Shown one piece after another: positions 7,703 through 16,439 of a stretch of DNA of 64,000 bases. Each line of letters starts with the position of its first letter. Position 1 is the first letter of the stretch. The notes under the pieces were generated by a model, which saw only the letters and a program-made list of their open reading frames with translations, did not search any database and was not told where the DNA came from. The position numbers and the translations under genes were made by a program. Origin of the DNA: an uncultured Opitutales bacterium (GTDB taxonomy: Bacteria; Verrucomicrobiota; Verrucomicrobiia; Opitutales; Intestinicryptomonadaceae); assembly GCA_900548275.1 (NCBI GenBank), contig URJY01000001.1, positions 271,801 to 335,800 of the forward strand, in the 5' to 3' direction.

Positions 7703-10700
7703 ATGAGATTTTTCGCCGTATTGATTGCCCTTGCGACACTCGCGCAAACCGCACACGCCCGCCCGTGGGACTACCCTCTTTACCTCGACCACGGCACACC
7801 CGCCGCAAAGCGCGTCAAGGTCGAAATCGAAAACAAGACCGACACCGACTTCAAAGCCGAGCCTATCCGCATTTCCGCAAAAAAGCTCGGACTCGTCGGC
7901 GAAAAGACCGCCGCCATAAGGGTCGTTTGCGAAAACGGCAAAGAGCTGCTCTTCGCAATCTCTCCGCAAACGGAAAGATTTTCGGAAAAAACATTTCTCG
8001 TAATCCCCGCCGACTGCGCGGCGAAAAAGACGGCAAATTTCTGGGTCTACTACAAAAACCCCGACGCTCTCGAAGTTCCCGATTTTTATATAGAGCCGTC
8101 GGCATCCGAAAATTTCGACGCCGAAAACGGCGCGGAAAACCTTTGGACATATCGGAACAAACCGAATAAAACCGCCGTCGGAATCTCGACAAAATGCGCG
8201 CACAGCGGCAAGAGCTCGCTGCGGGCGGTGCGCGATGAAATAAGCCCCTACGCCCACAAAATGCCCCTGCGCCTCGACACAAAACAGGCGGTTGAAAAAC
8301 GCAAATTTCCGCGCGAGGGAAGTTTTTCGCCCAACGACACCCTGAAAATTTCGGCATTTGTAAAAGCCGACAATATCGAAGCCGCAAAAGACGCAGGCGC
8401 GGGAATCGGCATTGTGTATATGTTCGCGGGCGGAAAACACAAAATAGAAAGGTCGGAACTCATAAGCGGGCAAACCGACTGGCGGAAAATTTCGTTCACC
8501 ACGAAAATCCCCGCCGACGCGACATCGGCGGCGGTCGCGGTAGTCGCAAAAATCGGCGCGGGCGAAGCGTATTTCGACGACATAAAAGTTTCGAAAATCG
8601 TCCCAAAAAACAACTATGCCGTAAAAGTATCGGAGCGCGAAACGCTCGACTTAAAGAAGAGCGATTCTGCCGAAAAATGGGAAACGAACGACAAAAACTT
8701 CAACCTCCGCATAAAAACGTCGTTCTTCAACTTCGGAGAAAAACCGACGGGCAAAGGGGTCGGGATAATCCCGATAAACATCGTCGCGCGCGGCAATTTC
8801 AGACCGTCCGACTACAAGGTCTACAAAAACGGAACGGAAATTCCGCACGCGCTGCTCAACGGCGAAATGCTTGTTTTGCTCGACGAAATCGCACCGAAAA
8901 CAGAGTTTGTCTGCAATGTCTACATCGCCGAAAACAGACGGAATATCGAACCGAAAATCGCGGTTTCGAAACAGGCAAGCTACATCCTAAGCGACCTCGT
9001 TTCCGAAATCGAAAACGGCTGCGATGTCGCGGGGCTTGCAAAACTTGCGGCGTCGAGCGCAAACAAAATAGAAAACGCAAACTTCGCAAAAGGCTTCGAC
9101 GGCTGGAATTTCCGCTCGCACAAAGGCGCGGAAAACACGGGCGAATTTTCGCTCGCGGAGGGCGGCGTTTTCGGCGGCAAAGCCCTTTCGATAAGGTTCA
9201 ACAAAGACATCCCAATAGAGCAAAACAAAGAATTCAAATTCCCCGGGGGCGCGTCGTCGGGAAAGCACAAATACGCCCGACAAAAATTCCCCAACCACTG
9301 GTTCGGAATCAGGCGCAAAATCGAAACCGAAGCAGGACGCAAATACATAAACATAGCGTGGGTGAAGGGGCTTGAAGAGTCCGTATATCAGCAGATTCCG
9401 AGGATGGCGGTTTTCGGCGGAAAGAAAAACTTCTACGTCGGCGCGGTAATAAAACCGACAGCGGGATGGCAGGTCAAAAGTTGCACCTACACTGCAAAAA
9501 GCGGCGACACCATTTGGATTGACGCGTTCGGACTGAAAAAGGCGGACATTCTTGTAGACGGACTTTTTGCGGCGGAATGCCTCGACGCCACAAAGTTCGA
9601 ATACCAACCCCGCGCCGACTTTGAAAAGCCGCACACAAGCGCGTGGTCGGTAAGCCCGATAATCAAGGTGTTCGACTTTTTCGCCCCGCCTACCGAAAGC
9701 GGAAAAGCCGCAATTTCGCTTGCAAAAAACGAATGTGAAAACCTGCAGCTTGCCCTACGCTCCAACGAGCCGCTGCGGCGTCTCGAAATTTCGGCGACAG
9801 CCCCGAAGCTCGTCGGCGGAAGTGCGACGCTCGAAGCCCCGACCGTCTCGGTCGCGCGCAATGTCGTGTGCGACGCGCCGAGCCGCTACCAAATCTTCAA
9901 CGGCGTAAAATTCAACGAACGCTGTGTTCCCAAAAACTCGATTATACAAACCTACCCCGACCCGCTCGTAAGGCAGAATTTCGTCGACCTTTCGCCTTAC
10001 AAAACCGAATCGGTATGGCTGAAATTCCGCGCCGACGAAGCCGCCGTTGCGGGCGAATACGCGGGAAAAGTGGAATTCAAAGACGGCGGCAAAACCGTCC
10101 TCGCCGTGCCGTACCGCGTGAGGGTTCGCAACTTCGCAATTCCGAAAGCTTCGAGCCTCGGGGCTATATTCGACTCGCGCGGAAGAAGTTTCAACGGCGG
10201 CTGGCGGCTGCCGAAGAAAATCGCGGGCATCACAAGCAAATTCTACGACGACGCGCAACTGCAGGAGTTTATGGCGCAATACAGGGTGTCGATTGACGAG
10301 CCGCCGCGAATCAAATTCTACACGAAAGACGGCAAGCTGACCGCCGACTTTTCGGACTTCGACAAATTCTGCGAAAACGCGTTCGGCAAGCTCGGTACGC
10401 GCCTGATGTACCTGCCCAATCCGATGGGGCGTTTCGGCTTCGCCAATCCGATAAACAGGATAAAACGCGACGACCCCGACGCAAAACCCATTGCCCCCTA
10501 CGACGGCGAATACCCCTACGCCGAAGCCGACAAAAAAATCCTGCGCCCCGAATTTGTCTCCGAACTGCAGGCACGGACAAAGCTTCTCTACAGACATCTC
10601 GACGAAAAGGGATGGCGCGACCGCTTCCTGTGGTACGTCTGCGACGAGCCGCACTGCGATGTCGACGGAATCGCCGAAATGACAAAAGCCTACTGCGCGG

Positions 10701-11377
10701 CGGTCAAAGCGGTCGAGCCGAAGGCGCGCTTGTATTCGAGCACTTGGGCGTATATCCCGATGCTCGCGGGCGCGATAAACGTCTGGGGCATCGATATGTC
10801 GTCCGACAGAACGCCAACCGACATCGAAAAAATCGAAAAGCGCGGCGATGAAAAGGTGTTCACAACCGACGGAAACTATTGCATCAACACGCCCTACTGC
10901 GCGCAGGAACGGCTGATTCCGCTCTACTGTTTCGCGGGCGGGTTTATCGCGCACGAATACTGGGGCGTGGATTGGTACACGCGCAATCCGTTCAAGTGGG
11001 GCTTCCACTACGACAGAATAAGCTCGCCCTCGCCTACCGTGCGCAACCGCACACGCTATCCCAACGGCGACGGATACTTTTTGTACTCGGGCGAAATCAT
11101 CGGGCGCAACGAAATCTTCCCGTCGGTAAGGCTCGAGTCCGTCCGCGACGGGCAGGAAGACTACGAATACTTCAAAATCCTCGAAAGTCTCGCGAAGAAA
11201 ACGGGCGACGCCTCGGCGCAAGAAACTCTCCGAAAAGTGAAGTCTTTTGCGGTCTATCCCAACGCGCGCGGTACGCGCTCGGCGGAGCTTCTGCCGAACC
11301 CGTCGAAACTCGAAAGCCTGCGCGAGGAAGTCGCGGAACAAATAGAACGTCTGTCGGCGGAAACACCGCGCAGGTAG
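7703..11377 (+). CDS. Secreted GH123/DUF4091-type glycoside hydrolase-like protein
   Basis: A large exported protein (1224 aa) probably acting on glycans in the periplasm or outside the cell. A signal peptide (RFFAVLIALATLAQTAHA) is followed by about 700 residues of beta-rich domains that look like carbohydrate-binding modules, including a FAKGFDGWNF-type segment. The C-terminal half matches the DUF4091/GH123 architecture: a lead-in sandwich with SLAKNECENLQLAL, a TIM-barrel with the catalytic-type CDEP around residue 980, and the closing signature GDGYFLYSGE then PSVRLESVRDGQEDYEY. GH123 enzymes use an Asp-Glu pair with substrate assistance from an N-acetyl group, so an N-acetylgalactosamine-type substrate is possible but unproven. 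The frame opens upstream inside rplT, but the ATG at 7703 begins the signal peptide. It sits between rplT and pheS, an unusual place. Confidence 0.85.
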   Translation: MRFFAVLIALATLAQTAHARPWDYPLYLDHGTPAAKRVKVEIENKTDTDFKAEPIRISAKKLGLVGEKTAAIRVVCENGKELLFAISPQTERFSEKTFLVIPADCAAKKTANFWVYYKNPDALEVPDFYIEPSASENFDAENGAENLWTYRNKPNKTAVGISTKCAHSGKSSLRAVRDEISPYAHKMPLRLDTKQAVEKRKFPREGSFSPNDTLKISAFVKADNIEAAKDAGAGIGIVYMFAGGKHKIERSELISGQTDWRKISFTTKIPADATSAAVAVVAKIGAGEAYFDDIKVSKIVPKNNYAVKVSERETLDLKKSDSAEKWETNDKNFNLRIKTSFFNFGEKPTGKGVGIIPINIVARGNFRPSDYKVYKNGTEIPHALLNGEMLVLLDEIAPKTEFVCNVYIAENRRNIEPKIAVSKQASYILSDLVSEIENGCDVAGLAKLAASSANKIENANFAKGFDGWNFRSHKGAENTGEFSLAEGGVFGGKALSIRFNKDIPIEQNKEFKFPGGASSGKHKYARQKFPNHWFGIRRKIETEAGRKYINIAWVKGLEESVYQQIPRMAVFGGKKNFYVGAVIKPTAGWQVKSCTYTAKSGDTIWIDAFGLKKADILVDGLFAAECLDATKFEYQPRADFEKPHTSAWSVSPIIKVFDFFAPPTESGKAAISLAKNECENLQLALRSNEPLRRLEISATAPKLVGGSATLEAPTVSVARNVVCDAPSRYQIFNGVKFNERCVPKNSIIQTYPDPLVRQNFVDLSPYKTESVWLKFRADEAAVAGEYAGKVEFKDGGKTVLAVPYRVRVRNFAIPKASSLGAIFDSRGRSFNGGWRLPKKIAGITSKFYDDAQLQEFMAQYRVSIDEPPRIKFYTKDGKLTADFSDFDKFCENAFGKLGTRLMYLPNPMGRFGFANPINRIKRDDPDAKPIAPYDGEYPYAEADKKILRPEFVSELQARTKLLYRHLDEKGWRDRFLWYVCDEPHCDVDGIAEMTKAYCAAVKAVEPKARLYSSTWAYIPMLAGAINVWGIDMSSDRTPTDIEKIEKRGDEKVFTTDGNYCINTPYCAQERLIPLYCFAGGFIAHEYWGVDWYTRNPFKWGFHYDRISSPSPTVRNRTRYPNGDGYFLYSGEIIGRNEIFPSVRLESVRDGQEDYEYFKILESLAKKTGDASAQETLRKVKSFAVYPNARGTRSAELLPNPSKLESLREEVAEQIERLSAETPRR

Positions 11378-11548
11378 TCTTCGAATGCAAACGCAAAACA
11401 TCCGCGCCGCAATTCCGAAAAACGCACGCCGCTTCCCGTTTTGCCGACACTCAAAAAATGCTTGCCAAATCCGCGCGTTGAAATTGAATTTACGCCTTAT
11501 TTGCAAGCATTCCGCGCCGAATTTTTCGGCAGCGCAAAACATCAATTT

Positions 11549-12595
11549 ATGGAAAACAAAATCAACGAAATTTTGGCGAAAGCGAAATCGTCGCTGCCCG
11601 CCGCAAAAACGAAAACGGAAGTCGCAAACATAGGCGCGGCAATCACGGGCCCCAACGGCGAACTCACCGCCCTGATGAAGCTCATCCCCACCCTCGACAA
11701 GGCGCAACGCCCCGCCGCAGGCAAGCTCATCAACGCCGCAAAACAGCAAATAGAACCGCTCATCGCCGAAGCCTACGCGCGCATCGAAAGCGGCGAAATG
11801 GTCGCAGCCCTCGGCGAAATGCCCGACATCTCGCTTCCGAATGTCGACACCCCCCGCGGCACAATCCACCCCCTCACCCTTACAATTCGCCGCATTTGCG
11901 ACATCTTCAAACGCGCGGGCTTTACCGTTGCCGAAGCCACGAATCTCGAAACCGAATGGTTCTGCTTCGACGCGCTCAACACGCCCGCCGACCACCCCGC
12001 GCGCGACGCGCAGGACACCCTTTTTATGCCGCGCAACACGGTCGCCCCGAACGTGCCAAAACACGCCGACGAACTCTACCTTCTGCGCAGCCACACATCT
12101 TCGGTGCAAATCCGCGCAATGCTCAAGGAGGGCGCGCCGATTAAGATTCTCGCCCCCGGGCGCGCATTCCGCCGCGACACGGTTGACGCCACGCACTCGG
12201 CAAATTTCCACCAAATCGAGGGGCTTTACGTCGACAAAAACGTGAAACTTACCGACCTCAAGGCGGCTCTCGACTACCTTTTCAAGAACCTGTTCGGCTC
12301 GTCGGCGAAAACCCGCCTGCGCCCGAGCTTCTTCCCGTTCACCGAACCGAGCTTCGAAGTCGACTTTATGAGTGCCGACCTCGGCAAGCTCAGCAACCGC
12401 TGGATTGAAATCCTCGGCTGCGGAATGGTAGACCCCAACGTGCTCGCAAACGTCGGGCTCGACCCCGAAGTATACAGCGGCTACGCATTCGGTCTGGGCG
12501 TGGAGCGCATCGCAATGCTCGTGCACTCCATCGACGACATCCGCCACTTCTACGCCAACGATGTCAGATTCCTCAGACAGTTCTCGTCAAAATAA
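11549..12595 (+). CDS. pheS: Phenylalanine--tRNA ligase alpha subunit
   Basis: Catalytic subunit of the alpha2-beta2 PheRS that charges tRNA-Phe. The 348 residues comprise an N-terminal coiled-coil (about 1-85) and a class II catalytic core. The core shows HPLTLTIRRI, the HTSSVQIRAM block, motif 2 around GRAFRRDTVDATHSANFHQ with FHQIEGLYVD, and motif 3 AFGLGVERIAML. The ATG at 11549 gives the usual N-terminus; 36 extra in-frame codons upstream do not look like PheS. pheT follows after 21 bases. The 171-base region before pheS contains a 9-bp inverted repeat (see findings). Confidence 0.96.
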   Translation: MENKINEILAKAKSSLPAAKTKTEVANIGAAITGPNGELTALMKLIPTLDKAQRPAAGKLINAAKQQIEPLIAEAYARIESGEMVAALGEMPDISLPNVDTPRGTIHPLTLTIRRICDIFKRAGFTVAEATNLETEWFCFDALNTPADHPARDAQDTLFMPRNTVAPNVPKHADELYLLRSHTSSVQIRAMLKEGAPIKILAPGRAFRRDTVDATHSANFHQIEGLYVDKNVKLTDLKAALDYLFKNLFGSSAKTRLRPSFFPFTEPSFEVDFMSADLGKLSNRWIEILGCGMVDPNVLANVGLDPEVYSGYAFGLGVERIAMLVHSIDDIRHFYANDVRFLRQFSSK

Positions 12596-12616
12596 ACCCG
12601 TGAAATTTTTTGAAAA

Positions 12617-15058
12617 ATGAAAGTCAGTTTGCAATGGTTGAATAAGTACGTCGATCTTTCGGACATCCCGACGGATGCAATAGCCGAAGCCCTGCCGATG
12701 CTGGGCTTGGAAGTCGAAAGCGTCGAAACGACGGGGCTGAAAAAGCTCGAGCACGTTGTCGTGGGCGAAATTCTCAGCCGCGACCCGCACCCGAACGCCG
12801 ACAAGCTCGGCGTTTGCATGGTGAAAATCGCGCCCGACAAAGACCCCGTCCAGATAGTCTGCGGCGCGAAAAACTACAAGGTCGGCGACCGCGTTCCCGT
12901 GGCTCTCGAGGGCGCAAAGCTCCCCACGCCCGAAGGCGGAATTTTCGAAATCAAGGTTTCGCAACTGCGCGGCGTAACAAGCAACGGCATGATGTGCTCG
13001 GCGCGCGAACTCGGGCTTGGCTGCGACCACAGCGGGCTTCTGATTCTCGAAATGCGCCCCGAAGTGGGCACGCCCATCAACGACGTTTTCACCGAATCCG
13101 ACACGGTTTTCGAAATCGAACTTACGGCGAACCGCGGCGACTGCCTCAGCCACATCGGCGTGGCGCGCGAACTCGCGGCGAAATTCGGCAAAAAGCTCAA
13201 AAAGCCCGAACTCAAATACGTCCCCGAATATTCCGACAAGCCCGACGGCGTGCTACTCGAATCGGTGGAATCGCAGACGAAAAACTGCCCGCTCTACACG
13301 GCGGTCTCGATTAAGGGCGTAAAAATTGCTCCCAGTCCCGAATGGATGCGCCGCGACCTCGAAGCGGTCGGTCTGCGCTCGATAAACAACGTGGTCGACG
13401 TAACGAACTACGTGCTGATGGAATACGGACAGCCACTGCACTCGTTCGACGCATCGCACATCAGAGGCAAAAAAATCGTCGTACGTCAGGCACACGACGG
13501 CGAGCAAATCCAGACACTCGACGAAAAGAAACACACGCTCACGCCCGAAGCAACCCTCATTTGCGACGGCGAAGGCGCGGTCGCACTGGCGGGCATTATG
13601 GGCGGTCTCAATTCCGAAGTCGAAGAGACGACGACCGACCTCGTTATCGAATCGGCGTACTTCAACCCCGGAAACGTGCGCGCCACAAGCCGCAAATACG
13701 CAATCAGCACCGATTCGTCGTACCGCTTCGCGCGCGACGTAGACCCGCAGTCGACGCTCGACGCATCGCGCCGCGCGGTCGATTTGATTCTCGAAACGGC
13801 GGGCGGAACGGTCTCGGGCGCAACCTGCAAAATCGGACAAGCCCCGCGCGGCGACCGCAACATCGAAATTTCGATGCAGTACATCGACGACAGGCTCGGC
13901 TTCGACGTATCGCAGGCGGACGTCAAAAACGCGTTCGAATCGCTCGGATTTTCGGTCGTCGAAAACGGCTCGAATATGACCGTCAACGTGCCGTCGTTCA
14001 GAAGCGAAGTCGACCGCCCGATTGACTTGGTCGAGGAATTCGTGCGCATATACGGCACGGAGAAAATCCCCGAAACCGAAATCTCGGGCAAGGCGGGACT
14101 GCGCGACGACGACCCCCTCTTTAAGTACAACCGCAACGTCGCCGACTTCCTCGCATCGCGCGGGTTCGACGAATGCCAGAACTACTCGCTCAAGGACAGC
14201 GCGAAAATGGCGAAAGTGCACGAGTTCACCGACGCCCTCAAGCTCGCAAATCCGCTGACCTCCGATCAGGACTGCCTGCGTGCCTCGCTCGTCGACGGTC
14301 TGCTCGACGTAGCCCTGCTCAACATCTCCAACGGCAACGATTTCTACGGATTCTTCGAAAACGGAAAAATCTTCCGCGCCGACAACAAGGGCGAAATTCT
14401 CGAGCTCGCCTCCACCGCGTTCGTAATCGCGCCCGACGCAAACAAACGCCAGTGGAAGAAACGCCAAGCTCCCGACTTCTTCACGGCAAAGGAAACTGCG
14501 TTCGACATCCTCTCGATTCTCGGCGTCGACGCATCGCGCCTGAACTTCGCGGCGGTGCGTGAACCGCTCTGGCAGGACGGCTTTGTCGCGGCGTGCGGCT
14601 CGGAAAAGCGCGAGGGCTTCGTAATCAGATTCGGCGCAATCAACGCGGCGCACCTGCGCGAACGCGGCATCGATCGCGTCGTCTACGCGGGCGAAATTAT
14701 GTTCAAGCCCGAAGTTACGGCGCGCAAAAAGGGCGCGGAAAAATTCAAGCCCTTCAGCCAGTTCCCCGCGGCTTCGCGCGACGTCGCCGTAATCGTAAAG
14801 GCGGACGAAAGCGCGGCGGCGGTCGCCTCCGAAATCAAAAAGATTGCCTCGCAAAAGCTCAAAAATGCGGGCTTCGACTTGGAATCCGTGGAACTTTTCG
14901 ACACGTACAGCGGCAAGGGCGTAGACGACGGCTTCAAGAGCCTTGCGTTCGCCCTCTCCTTCCGCTCGCCCGAAAAAACGCTCCAGACCGACGAAGTAAA
15001 CAAGGTTTTCGAAGCCGTTTGCGCGGAGCTCGGCAAGAAACGCAAACTGAGAATCTAA
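12617..15058 (+). CDS. pheT: Phenylalanine--tRNA ligase beta subunit
   Basis: Editing and tRNA-binding subunit of PheRS, 813 aa, full length. Domains in order: N-terminal strand MKVSLQWLNKYVDL; EMAP/OB tRNA-binding domain, about 40-150 (HPNADKLGVCMV, GVTSNGMMCS); B3/B4 editing domain, about 210-385 (RSINNVVDVTNYVL, GIMGGLNSEV); B5 domain, about 400-475; catalytic-like core, about 480-690; and a C-terminal FDX-ACB anticodon-binding domain (FSQFPAASRDVAVIV). It is part of a pheS-pheT-tatC run, with tatC beginning 13 bases after its stop. Confidence 0.96.
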   Translation: MKVSLQWLNKYVDLSDIPTDAIAEALPMLGLEVESVETTGLKKLEHVVVGEILSRDPHPNADKLGVCMVKIAPDKDPVQIVCGAKNYKVGDRVPVALEGAKLPTPEGGIFEIKVSQLRGVTSNGMMCSARELGLGCDHSGLLILEMRPEVGTPINDVFTESDTVFEIELTANRGDCLSHIGVARELAAKFGKKLKKPELKYVPEYSDKPDGVLLESVESQTKNCPLYTAVSIKGVKIAPSPEWMRRDLEAVGLRSINNVVDVTNYVLMEYGQPLHSFDASHIRGKKIVVRQAHDGEQIQTLDEKKHTLTPEATLICDGEGAVALAGIMGGLNSEVEETTTDLVIESAYFNPGNVRATSRKYAISTDSSYRFARDVDPQSTLDASRRAVDLILETAGGTVSGATCKIGQAPRGDRNIEISMQYIDDRLGFDVSQADVKNAFESLGFSVVENGSNMTVNVPSFRSEVDRPIDLVEEFVRIYGTEKIPETEISGKAGLRDDDPLFKYNRNVADFLASRGFDECQNYSLKDSAKMAKVHEFTDALKLANPLTSDQDCLRASLVDGLLDVALLNISNGNDFYGFFENGKIFRADNKGEILELASTAFVIAPDANKRQWKKRQAPDFFTAKETAFDILSILGVDASRLNFAAVREPLWQDGFVAACGSEKREGFVIRFGAINAAHLRERGIDRVVYAGEIMFKPEVTARKKGAEKFKPFSQFPAASRDVAVIVKADESAAAVASEIKKIASQKLKNAGFDLESVELFDTYSGKGVDDGFKSLAFALSFRSPEKTLQTDEVNKVFEAVCAELGKKRKLRI

Positions 15059-15071
15059 CACGCAAAGCGCA

Positions 15072-16439
15072 ATGGCGAAAAACAAAAACGAAGACGGCGA
15101 AATGACGTTTCTGGAGCATCTCGAGGAGATGCGCGGCGTCATTTTGAAGTCGTTGCTGGTGTTCGTAATTGCGCTCGTGGCGGTGGGTACGGGCTTTTCG
15201 TACTTCAATTCGATAATGCTCTACCCGCTCAACACGGCAAAAAAAATAATCTCGGCAAGCTCGTTTTTGAGCGGCGCGGAGAAAAAGACGGAAGCCGAAA
15301 AAATCGGCCCAGTCTATCTCGTCGAAGAATTGCCGAACGCGGACGGCGCAAAAGCCGAGCCGAAACGGAGCGGCCCCTACTACATTGTTGCAAAAGACAA
15401 AGATACGGTTCTGCTCGGCGAGAAGAAAGACAACTGGTACGACTCAATCAAACTGCGTTCGATGTCTTTCGTAACGCCCATTCTGGTCTGGTTCTACGTC
15501 AGCTTTTTGGGCGCGTTCGGAATATCGCTTCCCGCGGTGCTCTACTTTGTCGTGCAGTTCGTAGCCCCCGGTCTTACGCGCGAGGAAAAACGCCTGCTGC
15601 GCCCCGGTCTGTTCGCGGCGGTGGTTCTGTTCTGCGTGGGCGTAGCTTTCGCGTTCTCGTTTATGCTGCCGATGGGCATTGCGTTTATGTCGAGTATGTC
15701 CGAATCCATGCAGATGGAGATGTTCCCCGACGCGCAGTCGTACTACAGCATGGTGATGTTCCTGACGCTCGCAGTGGGCGTGGTCTTCGAAGTGCCGCTT
15801 ATCGAAGTTGTTCTAATATACCTCGGTGTGCTAAACGTTGAATGGCTCAAGAAAAACAGGAGAATCGTTTTTATGGTAATCCTGATTTTCGCAACGGTCA
15901 TCACCCCGCCCGACTTCATAACTCAGGTCTCGCTGACGATTCCCCTCTATTTGATGTACGAAGTTGCGCTCAGAATCGGGAGCAGACTGCGCAACCGCAA
16001 GCTCCGCCGCGAAGCCGAACTCGAAAAGCGCGAGGAGGAGCAGGACAAAAAAGACCGCGAGGAATACGCGAAAATCGTCGCCAAGGAACGTATCGCCGAA
16101 GAGGAGGCGGAAAAGGCTGAAAGCGAACTTTCCATCGACAAAACCCGCTACGGCGAAGACGACACTTCCCTGCCCGACGACTACGACCCCAACAACATCG
16201 ACCCCGCCGAATACGGCTACAACTACGGCGAGGAAGACGACGAATTCAACGAGGAAGACTACGGGCTCGAGCCTTACGTAGACTACGGCAGGCTTTCGCG
16301 CACGGCTCCCGACTTCGGTCCGAATTGGGATTTGAACAGGGTCGACACAAGCTTTATGACGCCCGACTGGTCGCTAAACGCCGAAAAATCCGAAATCGAC
16401 GCGCAAGCAACGCCCGAATCGGACGATAAAAAACTGTGA
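15072..16439 (+). CDS. tatC: Sec-independent protein translocase TatC with long periplasmic insert and acidic C-terminal tail
   Basis: TatC recognises twin-arginine signal peptides and forms the core of the Tat export complex in the inner membrane. The N-terminus MTFLEHLEEMR, the block YFVVQFVAPGLTREEKRL and VVFEVPLIEVVL (with the conserved FEVP glutamate) identify it, and six membrane spans are visible. It is 455 residues long against about 250 normally. The first periplasmic loop carries roughly 65 extra residues (about 55-130), rich in Lys and Glu. After the last span a cytoplasmic tail of about 150 residues begins with a charged helix (RREAELEKREEEQDKKD) and continues as an Asp/Glu/Tyr-rich stretch. 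No tatA or tatB is adjacent. The next gene overlaps its stop (TGATG). Confidence 0.92.
   Translation: MAKNKNEDGEMTFLEHLEEMRGVILKSLLVFVIALVAVGTGFSYFNSIMLYPLNTAKKIISASSFLSGAEKKTEAEKIGPVYLVEELPNADGAKAEPKRSGPYYIVAKDKDTVLLGEKKDNWYDSIKLRSMSFVTPILVWFYVSFLGAFGISLPAVLYFVVQFVAPGLTREEKRLLRPGLFAAVVLFCVGVAFAFSFMLPMGIAFMSSMSESMQMEMFPDAQSYYSMVMFLTLAVGVVFEVPLIEVVLIYLGVLNVEWLKKNRRIVFMVILIFATVITPPDFITQVSLTIPLYLMYEVALRIGSRLRNRKLRREAELEKREEEQDKKDREEYAKIVAKERIAEEEAEKAESELSIDKTRYGEDDTSLPDDYDPNNIDPAEYGYNYGEEDDEFNEEDYGLEPYVDYGRLSRTAPDFGPNWDLNRVDTSFMTPDWSLNAEKSEIDAQATPESDDKKL

Noticed and set aside
9755..12547. 930-residue open frame on the minus strand opposite the DUF4091 gene and pheS
   Set aside because: It is opposite two convincing coding regions, has no recognisable domain, an Arg/Val/Phe-rich composition typical of antisense frames in GC-rich DNA, and no start signals.
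13253..15208. 651-residue minus-strand frame opposite pheT
   Set aside because: Antisense shadow of a full-length PheT; composition and lack of motifs argue against coding.
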